Origin: Gemmatimonas sp.
GTDB lineage: Bacteria > Gemmatimonadota > Gemmatimonadetes > Gemmatimonadales > Gemmatimonadaceae
Reading direction: 5' to 3'
NCBI GenBank assembly: GCA_013822425.1
Contig: PNKL01000025.1
Location: 1-35,039, forward strand
DNA: 35,039 bases
Under the pieces are notes generated by a model that saw only the letters and a program-made list of their open reading frames with translations, made no database searches and was not told the origin of the DNA. Numbering within the stretch: the first letter of the stretch is position 1; each line of letters starts with the position of its first letter. Positions 25,135 through 35,039 of the stretch are shown piece by piece. The position numbers and the translations under genes were made by a program.

Positions 25135-28100
25135 CTACGGCAATCGCCCCGGCGTGTACGGCGCGCCGGCCTTCTCCAGTGCCGCCTCCAGCTTCGGGAT
25201 GGTCTCCTGCACCAGCACGCGCAGCGCGGCGCGCTGCGACGTGAATTGCGACTCCGCGATGTCCAGGTCGCGGACCATCGTGTTGGTCGGTGGGCCCAGT
25301 GTGCGTCCCATGTCCACCGACACCCGGCTGCTGATCGACGGCGGCGTCGCCTCGTTGCGGCCGGCCAGGATGGCGTCGCCACGCAGCGCCTCGAGGACGC
25401 CCTCGATCACCTTGATGGCCGCGCGCACGTCAATCTGCACCGACGCCGTCACCGCCGGCGCCTGGTCTGCCGCGCGCTGCATGGCGTCCAGCCGCGCCCG
25501 CGTCGCCGTGGCGAGTTCGAGCGCCCCGCTCACCTGCCGCTGCAGCTCCTGCTGACGGGTCATGAGCCTGGCGCGCGCCGCGTGGTCCGCCATCGTCACG
25601 GTACCGACCGGGTCATTCAGCACCTCGACAGTCTGCGCCGCACCAATTGGCGTCACGACGCCGTCAACCCGATGGGCGACACTGACGGAGTACGTGCCCG
25701 GGACGACATACGGTCCGCTCGGGCCGCCACCACCGCCCTCGCCCTCGCCTTCGCCACCGGGCGCGCGCGGACGCGCGAGGGTGGTGGCCGCAAGGCGCAG
25801 GTCCCACGCCACGCGCTGGAACCCCTTGCCGACCGGGTTGGTCAGCGTGCGGATGGGCGCGCCGGTCGAGTCGCTGATGGTGACGATCACCGTCGGCGCC
25901 TCCTCGCGCGCCTCGGCCTTTAGTTCCTCGTTCGACGGGTAGCTGATCGGCTTGCCCGCCTTCTCCGCGGCCTTCTCCGCCTCCACGCGCTTCGCCTGCT
26001 TTGTCTTGAGCGCGTCCGGCAGGTAGTACGTGATCACCGCGCCGTACGGCGGGTTGTCGGCCGTGAAGAAGTTCTCGCCCTGGAACGACTTGCCGCGCCC
26101 GCCGTAGTTCTGCGTCGGCACGTACAGCCACGTGCGGCGCACCGGTTCGACACCGGCGGCCTTGAGCGAGGCGGCGGTCGCGCGGCGCAGCGGGGTGTAG
26201 TCATCCATCACGTAGAAGCCGCGGCCGAACGTCGCGATCACCAGGTCGTTCTCGCGCTTCTGGATCGCCAGGTCGCGTACCGCAATCGTGGGCAGCCCCG
26301 GCAACTTGAACCAGTGCTTGCCGCCATCCTTGGTCGCCCACGCCGCGAACTCGGTGCCGGCGAAGAGCAGGTTGGCGTCGCCGTGATCCTCGGCGAAGGC
26401 GTACACGGAACCGCGTGCCGGCAAGTCGCCGGCAATCGAAGTCCACGTGCGCCCGACGTCGGTGCTCTTGAGGAGGTACGGCTTGAAGTCGCCGTTCTGG
26501 TGGTTTTCCACCGCCACGTACACGGTGCGCGCGTCGTGCTGCGACGCGCGGATGCGCGCGATGTATGCGTCCTTCGGCACGCCGGGGAGCGAGTCGACGC
26601 GGCGCCAGTTGGCGCCGCCGTCCTCGCTCACCTGCACCAGGCCGTCATCGGTGCCGACGTAGAGGAGCCCCTCCACCTTCGGCGACTCGGCGATGGCGCT
26701 GATGTTCCCGTAGAGCGCGGTGGACTGGTTCTTCGCCACCGCGTCGGGTCCCCAGATCTTGCCCATCACCGGCAGATGGTTGCGCGGCACCTGCCGCGAG
26801 AGGTCGGGTGAGAGGGCCTTCCAGGTGTTGCCGCGGTCGTCGCTGCGGTAGAGCCGCTGCGACGCCGTATAGAGCCGCGTGTGCAGGTGCGGCGAGATGA
26901 TGATCGGCGTGTCCCAGTTCCAGCGGGCCGGATCCTCCCCGGGCTCGGTGGTCGGCTTGATCCCGATGCGCTGCCCCGTGCGGCGGTCCACGCGCACCAT
27001 GGCGCCATGCTGCGCCTCGGCGTAGATGGTGTTCGGATCGGTCGGATCCACGCGCGACACGAAGCCGTCGCCGCCCTGCGTGACGACCCAGTCCTGGTTC
27101 AGGATGCCGTGGTCAGAGCGCGTGCGCGACGGGCCGTGCAGCGAGTAATTGTCCTGCGTGCCGCCCACGATGTTGTAGAATGGCAGGTCGTAGTCGACGT
27201 CCACGTCGTAGAACTGCGTGATCGGCAGGTTCTCGTAGAACGTCCACGTACCGCCGCGGTCCCAACTGCGGTAGAGCCCGCCGTCATTGCCCATCAGGAT
27301 GTGGTCGGTGTTCTTCGGGTCCACCCACATGATGTGGTTGTCCACGTGCATGCTGCGCTGGCCCAGCTGCCGCAGCGTGCGGCCGCCGTCGTCGGAGACC
27401 TGCGTGTACACGTCCGGGATGTAGATGCGGTCCACGTCCACCGGGTCGGCCCAGATCTGGCCGTAGTACATCGAGCCCTGGTTGTAGTCGCTGCGCTTCT
27501 CCCACGTCACGCCGTTGTCGCTCGAGCGGTAGATGCCGCCCTTGCGGTTGGCGGCCTCGACGTTGGCGTAGACGATGTTCGGGTTGACGGGCGAGATGGC
27601 GATGCCGATGCGGCCGAGTTCCTCACCGGGAAGCCCCGTGTTGACCTTGGCCCACGTCTTGCCGCCGTCGGTGCTGCGGTGGATGGCGCTCTCCGGGCCG
27701 CCGTTGATCAGCGTGAAGAAGTGCCGGCGCCGCTGGTACGAGGCGGCGAGGACCATCTTCGGGTTGCGCGGATCCACCTCGACGTCCGAGACGCCGGTGT
27801 GCTCGCTGATCTTGAGCACCTGCTCCCACGTCTTGCCGCCGTCGGTGGTCTTGTAGAGGCCGCGGTCGCCGCCGGCGTTCCACAGCGGGCCCTGCGCGGC
27901 GACGTACACGACGTCGCTGTTCGTCGGGTCCACCACGATCTTGCCGATGTGCTCGGACGCCTTGAGGCCGACGTTCTTCCACGAGCGCCCGTTGTCCTCG
28001 GACTTGTAGACGCCATCGCCGTACGCCACCGAGCGCTGCGAGTTGTTCTCGCCGGTGCCCACCCAGACGATGTTCGGGTTGCGCGGGTCAATGGTGATCC

Positions 28101-28518
28101 AGCCGATCGAGTACGATCCTTCGCGGTCCATGATCGGCTGCCACGTCGCACCGCCGTTGACGGTCTTCCACACGTTGCCCGACGAGGCGCCGACATAGAT
28201 GATCGCGGGGTTATCGGGGTGCACGGCGAGCGCGCCGATGCGTCCCGACGTCATGGCCGGGCCTACGTTGCGCGCGCGAAGGCCGCCAAAGGCTTCGGTC
28301 GTGAAGGGCGAACGGGGCGTGGTGTCAGCGGGGACGGACTTCGCCGCGGGCGCGGCTGCGGTGCCCTTCGGAGCGGGCTTGGCTGCCGGGGCGGCGGCTG
28401 CGGGCTTCGCCTCGGCGGGTTTTGCCGCCGGCTTGGCGGCCGGTGCGCCTTGGGCGAGGACGCCCACGGGAACGGTCAGGAGCAGCGCGCGCAGAAGCGT
28501 GGAGAGATGACGCGTCAT
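25135..28518 (-). CDS. Secreted Vps10/sortilin-like BNR (Asp-box) propeller protein 1
   Basis: Exported protein of 1127 residues. ATG 28518 begins a signal peptide (MTRHLSTLLRALLLTVPVGVLAQ); 62 codons upstream are non-coding. A Lys/Pro/Ala-rich linker (about 24-60) leads to a large beta-propeller region with about eleven Asp-box motifs of the form S-x-D-x-G-x-T-W, such as KTTDGGKTWEQV and RSTDGGKTWAKV (about 100-820). The rest has Ig-like or FlgD-like sequence (IRTLTNPVGKGFQRVAWDL), a Gly/Glu run, and a helical tail. Family annotation is Vps10/WD40-BNR or glycosyl-hydrolase-like; no catalytic residues can be assigned. A role in surface binding or degradation of polymers or peptides is only a guess. 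It diverges from the kinase gene at 28670. Confidence 0.9.
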   Translation of the reverse strand: MTRHLSTLLRALLLTVPVGVLAQGAPAAKPAAKPAEAKPAAAAPAAKPAPKGTAAAPAAKSVPADTTPRSPFTTEAFGGLRARNVGPAMTSGRIGALAVHPDNPAIIYVGASSGNVWKTVNGGATWQPIMDREGSYSIGWITIDPRNPNIVWVGTGENNSQRSVAYGDGVYKSEDNGRSWKNVGLKASEHIGKIVVDPTNSDVVYVAAQGPLWNAGGDRGLYKTTDGGKTWEQVLKISEHTGVSDVEVDPRNPKMVLAASYQRRRHFFTLINGGPESAIHRSTDGGKTWAKVNTGLPGEELGRIGIAISPVNPNIVYANVEAANRKGGIYRSSDNGVTWEKRSDYNQGSMYYGQIWADPVDVDRIYIPDVYTQVSDDGGRTLRQLGQRSMHVDNHIMWVDPKNTDHILMGNDGGLYRSWDRGGTWTFYENLPITQFYDVDVDYDLPFYNIVGGTQDNYSLHGPSRTRSDHGILNQDWVVTQGGDGFVSRVDPTDPNTIYAEAQHGAMVRVDRRTGQRIGIKPTTEPGEDPARWNWDTPIIISPHLHTRLYTASQRLYRSDDRGNTWKALSPDLSRQVPRNHLPVMGKIWGPDAVAKNQSTALYGNISAIAESPKVEGLLYVGTDDGLVQVSEDGGANWRRVDSLPGVPKDAYIARIRASQHDARTVYVAVENHQNGDFKPYLLKSTDVGRTWTSIAGDLPARGSVYAFAEDHGDANLLFAGTEFAAWATKDGGKHWFKLPGLPTIAVRDLAIQKRENDLVIATFGRGFYVMDDYTPLRRATAASLKAAGVEPVRRTWLYVPTQNYGGRGKSFQGENFFTADNPPYGAVITYYLPDALKTKQAKRVEAEKAAEKAGKPISYPSNEELKAEAREEAPTVIVTISDSTGAPIRTLTNPVGKGFQRVAWDLRLAATTLARPRAPGGEGEGEGGGGGPSGPYVVPGTYSVSVAHRVDGVVTPIGAAQTVEVLNDPVGTVTMADHAARARLMTRQQELQRQVSGALELATATRARLDAMQRAADQAPAVTASVQIDVRAAIKVIEGVLEALRGDAILAGRNEATPPSISSRVSVDMGRTLGPPTNTMVRDLDIAESQFTSQRAALRVLVQETIPKLEAALEKAGAPYTPGRLP

Positions 28519-28628
28519 TGAAGTGGTCCGTGGAGAAGCGAATGGCGTGGAGACGGCACGCTGGAAGGTCGCGATAACAACGCGGATCTGCCAGCGCACG
28601 CTGAACGCGAGGCGGTGCACCGTGCGGA

Positions 28629-28658
28629 TGCGGTCGGCGCGACTGCGGTCGGCGCGAC
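28629..28658. repeat. Perfect 15-bp direct repeat in the divergent Vps10/kinase promoter region
   Basis: TGCGGTCGGCGCGAC occurs twice in direct succession (28629-28643 and 28644-28658), 11 nt before the kinase ATG and 110 nt from the start of the divergent Vps10-like gene. Placement suits a regulator-binding site controlling one or both genes; slippage is the alternative. No clear promoter boxes were found in this 151-nt region. Confidence 0.7.
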
Positions 28659-28669
28659 TGGACACGACG

Positions 28670-31306
28670 ATGCACCATGGACAAACTTCCGGTGCCCCCC
28701 GCACAGGCCTGTTCTTGACCGATCTCCTGACCGAGCTTCGATCGGCCCTTACCGACCGCTACGACGTCGAGCGCGAGCTCGGGCGCGGAGGCATGGCCAC
28801 CGTGTTGCTCGCCCGCGATCGCAAGCACGAGCGCCGTGTGGCCATCAAGGTCCTCGATCCGGAACTCGGTGCCGTGCTTGGGCACGAGCGGTTCCAGAGC
28901 GAAATCACAGTCACGGCCGCGCTGCAGCACCCGAACCTGCTCCCACTGTTCGACAGCGGAGAGGCGGCGGGCCAGTTGTACTACGTGATGCCGTACGTCG
29001 AGGGGGAGACGCTGCGCGCGCGGCTCGAGCGTGAGCGACAGCTCCCGATCGACGAGACCGTGCGCCTGGTGACCGCCATCGCCGGAGCGCTCGACTACGC
29101 GCACGAGCGCGGCGTGATTCACCGCGACCTCAAGCCCGAGAATGTCCTGCTGCAGGCCGGGCAGCCCGTGGTCGCGGATTTCGGCATCGCGCTCGCCGTG
29201 AGCAACGCCGGCGGCGCGCGCGTCACGCAGACAGGCCTCTCGCTCGGCACGCCGCAGTACATGTCGCCCGAGCAGGCGACCGGCGAGCGGCAGCTCGATG
29301 CGCGCACCGACCAGTACTCGCTGGCCGCGATGGCATACGAGATGCTCACCGGTGAGCCGCCGCACACGGGAGGAACCGCGCAGGTGATCATGGCGCGGCT
29401 CATGACCGAGACCCCGCGGCCCGTCACCGCCACCCGCGCGAACGTCGCGCCGCACATCAGCGATGCTATCCATCGGGCGCTGCAGAAGGCCCCCGCCGAC
29501 CGCTTTCCGACGACGAGGGCATTTGCTGCGGCACTGGCGCAGTCGACGCCCGTCCCTCGGGCGTCGCGTGGACGCTGGCGGTGGATGGCTGTCGTCGGGG
29601 TCGTCGCTGTGCTGGCCGCGGCCGGTGCGTGGATGCTGCGCGGGCGCCGCTCCGCGGTGACGGCGGATCGGACGGTCGTGCTGGCGATACCCACCGCGAA
29701 CGGCGGCGATGCCACGTTGAGCGCAACCGCCGCGTCCGTGGATGACGCGCTGGCGCAACTGATCGCTGAGCTGCCGTGGGCCAAGCTGCGCACGGGGCAG
29801 CGCCCTGAGGCCTCCGATGCGGACGCGGCCAGCACAGGGCGCAGGGCAGGCGCACGGACCGTCGTGGTCACCTCGTTGCTCCTTGCCGGAACAGACGTGC
29901 AGGTGCGGATGCGGCTCGTCGACGCAGCCACGGGAGTGCTGGTTCGGCAGTTGCCGAGCGCGCTCATCGCGAAGAACGCCGCCGCGGCGGACGTGAAGCG
30001 CATCGTGGAGCCGCTCGCGGTTGCCGTCGGTTTCGTGACGAGCCCGCGGCTGGGCGTCGTGACGCTTCCCACCGGCCACCTGCCGTCGCTGCAGATACTG
30101 CGGACCCTCGATGCGGCAGTAGACGGGTTCAGCTCCACGGTCGGCGGGGCAACGTGGCTGGTCGCCTCATTGCGCGAGGCCGTCGTGGCCGACACCGCCT
30201 TCCTGCAGTCGAGGCTCTGGCTCGGCTTCTTTTACGGCTGGAACTCGTATATCTCCCGTGCGCCGGGCGGGGTGGCACGCGCCGACACCGTCGATCAGTG
30301 GGTTGCCCAGGCACGTGCCAGTGGCTCCCCGTACGAAGTCGCCTTCGCTGACGTCGCACGGAGCACCTATGCTGAGATAGGGGACGCCAGTGTCGAGGCC
30401 ATCCGCAAGCTCCTGGCCATCGACCCCTCCTCGCCCCTGCGCCGCATCCTCCCCACGCTGCTGCTGGAGCTCAATCGGCCGAATGAGGCGCTGCGCAGCT
30501 ACTACGCCGTCGCACCCTCGATCGTCGGCGACAGCACGACGCTGCCGCGTCAAGCGAACTTCTGGGGCAATGTTGCCGATGTCTGGCACTCTGTGGGCCG
30601 CTACGACTCGGCACTGGTGACCATCCGCCGTGCGCGAACCATGCGGCCCAACGACGCCACGCTTCTCGCCCTTGAGCTGCAGGGACTCGCCGCGCTCGGT
30701 CGCATCGACGAAATCCGTCGCCTCCTGCCGGCGGTTGAGTCGGCGGCGGAGAATGGCACGCTCTTCGGTTTCGCGGGCAATGTGTACCTCACGGCCGCCA
30801 ACGAGTTGAATGCCCACGGTCACCCTGCCGAAGCGCGTGAGTTGGCCTCGCTCGCGGTGACGTGGTTCGATCGCAACGACGCCCCGGTGCGACGCCGCAT
30901 CGACTTCTCATTGCGCAAGGCGATCGCCCTCACGCTTCTTGGCCGGGTGGATGAGGCCGAGCGCCTGATGAAGGCGGCGATCGCCACGGACACGAGCGAC
31001 ACGCGCCCTCGAGGCATGCTGGGGCGACTGTATGCGAAGCAGGGCAGGGTGAAGGAAATGCGGGCTCAGCTCGCTTGGCTCGAAGCCCTTCCAGCCGAGC
31101 GACTGCAGGGCGCGCCGACGTACGAACGTGCGGCGATTACCGTGAACGTCGGTCGCGCGCATTGGGACGAGGCGATTGCATTGCTGGAACTGTCCCTGAG
31201 GCAGGGGCAGGGCTTCGGCATTCGCCGGCGCCTCCACTATTTCTCGGATTGGCTGCCGCTGCGCGACTATCCACCCTTCAGGCGCATCGTCACGCCGTCA
31301 GACTGA
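28670..31306 (+). CDS. Membrane Ser/Thr protein kinase with sensor and TPR-like C-terminus
   Basis: PknB-type kinase of 878 residues. The kinase domain (about 30-295) is intact: glycine loop LGRGGMATV (37-45), K60 in VAIKVL, HRDLKPEN (D153), DFG (D170), and a TPQYMSPEQ activation-segment end. One membrane helix follows (about 304-323). The extracytoplasmic part (about 330-878) begins with a TolB/FlgO-like segment and continues with helical, TPR-like repeats (for example EALRSYYAVAPS, ELASLAVTWF, DEAERLMKAAI). ATG 28670 is used; TTG 28715 is a serious alternative because MTDLLTELRSALTDRY resembles the usual N-terminus of this family. It lies divergent from one Vps10-like gene and convergent with another, and ends at a strong terminator. 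Confidence 0.9.
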   Translation: MHHGQTSGAPRTGLFLTDLLTELRSALTDRYDVERELGRGGMATVLLARDRKHERRVAIKVLDPELGAVLGHERFQSEITVTAALQHPNLLPLFDSGEAAGQLYYVMPYVEGETLRARLERERQLPIDETVRLVTAIAGALDYAHERGVIHRDLKPENVLLQAGQPVVADFGIALAVSNAGGARVTQTGLSLGTPQYMSPEQATGERQLDARTDQYSLAAMAYEMLTGEPPHTGGTAQVIMARLMTETPRPVTATRANVAPHISDAIHRALQKAPADRFPTTRAFAAALAQSTPVPRASRGRWRWMAVVGVVAVLAAAGAWMLRGRRSAVTADRTVVLAIPTANGGDATLSATAASVDDALAQLIAELPWAKLRTGQRPEASDADAASTGRRAGARTVVVTSLLLAGTDVQVRMRLVDAATGVLVRQLPSALIAKNAAAADVKRIVEPLAVAVGFVTSPRLGVVTLPTGHLPSLQILRTLDAAVDGFSSTVGGATWLVASLREAVVADTAFLQSRLWLGFFYGWNSYISRAPGGVARADTVDQWVAQARASGSPYEVAFADVARSTYAEIGDASVEAIRKLLAIDPSSPLRRILPTLLLELNRPNEALRSYYAVAPSIVGDSTTLPRQANFWGNVADVWHSVGRYDSALVTIRRARTMRPNDATLLALELQGLAALGRIDEIRRLLPAVESAAENGTLFGFAGNVYLTAANELNAHGHPAEARELASLAVTWFDRNDAPVRRRIDFSLRKAIALTLLGRVDEAERLMKAAIATDTSDTRPRGMLGRLYAKQGRVKEMRAQLAWLEALPAERLQGAPTYERAAITVNVGRAHWDEAIALLELSLRQGQGFGIRRRLHYFSDWLPLRDYPPFRRIVTPSD

Positions 31307-31333
31307 GGGCCGGAATCTCCCCGCCGAAACGAA

Positions 31334-31362
31334 CGAGGGGCGGCCATCGCGGCCGCCCCTCG
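31334..31362. terminator. Bidirectional hairpin terminator between convergent kinase and Vps10-like genes
   Basis: A perfect 12-bp GC-rich stem, CGAGGGGCGGCC (31334-31345) with GGCCGCCCCTCG (31351-31362), and a 5-nt loop. It lies between the kinase stop (31306) and the Vps10-like stop (31382) of two genes facing each other. The flanks lack a long T tract, so termination may depend on the stem alone or on Rho. Confidence 0.75.
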
Positions 31363-31381
31363 CCCATTCTGATGCAGCAGC

Positions 31382-34663
<3,282 letters not shown>

Positions 34664-34800
34664 AGTGGACCTCGTACGGGATGGGGCGGAGATATCGTTA
34701 AGGTACGCCGTGAGGGCCGCATCCGTTGAGAGGACGCGCACCTAGCCAGTGGTGCGACCAGAGGTGAATTTCTCCGCGGACCCTCCACCCCATCTTCTCC

Positions 34801-35039
34801 ATGCGCTACTGGCTTCCCCTCTCGCTCGGGCTCGCGCTGCCGCTGCTCGCGCAGCGTCCATCCGCCGCCCCCTCGGCCCCGGCGGCGACCGCCGTGTTCG
34901 ACTCCTCCGCGCTGCGCGCCATGCAGTGGCGCAGCGTCGGCCCCTTCCGCGGCGGCCGTGCCAATGCCGTGACCGGCGTCACGGCGCAGCCGTTCACGTA
35001 CTACGCGGGCTACACCGGCGGCGGCGTCTGGAAGACCGA
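34801..35039 (+). CDS. Secreted Vps10/BNR-like protein 3, N-terminal part (cut by window end)
   Basis: The first 79 codons of a gene that continues past the window. ATG 34801 opens a signal peptide ([18 protein letters not shown]), then an Ala/Pro linker, then [20 protein letters not shown] and [12 protein letters not shown]. These match the start of the propeller region in the two preceding Vps10-like proteins (for example MKWRTVGPANFMGRLSDVVG and SAGGVWKT). It diverges from protein 2 across 137 nt in which I see no clear promoter. No Shine-Dalgarno is visible before the ATG. Length and C-terminal domains are outside the window. Confidence 0.8.
   Translation, partial: MRYWLPLSLGLALPLLAQRPSAAPSAPAATAVFDSSALRAMQWRSVGPFRGGRANAVTGVTAQPFTYYAGYTGGGVWKT

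Noticed and set aside
28325-30079. Minus-strand frame of 584 codons spanning the kinase gene
   Set aside because: Antisense to a kinase with all catalytic motifs; the shadow has no recognisable domain.

Overview
The window is GC-rich DNA with dense genes and strongly GC-biased third codon positions. The gene set points to Gemmatimonadota or a close relative: a MacB-type permease array, Ser/Thr kinases with the LGRGGMATV glycine loop and TPR-like C-termini, several secreted Vps10/BNR propeller proteins, and an NtrY-like histidine kinase. The assignment is inferred from gene content; there is no rRNA or other marker gene in the window.

Positions 12-13683 (minus strand) are one long export cluster. 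In transcription order it holds a small secreted protein, a TolC-like outer-membrane factor, a HlyD/MacA-like adaptor, one MacB-type ATPase, and then six MacB/FtsX permeases as three adjacent pairs (A/B, C/D, E/F). A TetA-like MFS exporter lies between the second and third pairs. Each pair has a first member ending LRQE and a second ending LRYE. In every pair the CAG-GAG codons ending the first gene also form the Shine-Dalgarno of the second. The cluster is divided by intercistronic inverted repeats built from short units: two of 13-nt period (after the ATPase and after permease D) and one of 7-nt period (after permease B).

Positions 13782-19595 (plus strand) carry a two-gene signalling unit: a 1341-residue membrane histidine kinase and, 15 nt downstream, a 590-residue protein with a degenerate kinase domain followed by an intact Ser/Thr kinase domain. 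No response regulator is next to them.

Positions 19624-25045 are metabolic and mixed: an aldehyde dehydrogenase (minus), a SET plus post-SET methyltransferase-like protein (plus), a DSD1/D-threonine-aldolase-like PLP enzyme (plus), and a DUF485/ActP-type solute symporter pair (minus). A large CACGGAG-type inverted repeat lies between the convergent PLP enzyme and symporter.

Positions 25135-35039 hold three large secreted Vps10/BNR (Asp-box) propeller proteins, the last cut by the window end, around a membrane Ser/Thr kinase with a long sensor-like C-terminus. A strong hairpin terminator separates the kinase from the convergent second propeller gene.

No tRNA, rRNA, CRISPR array, transposase or phage gene was seen. 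No gene-free stretch exceeds about 225 bases.
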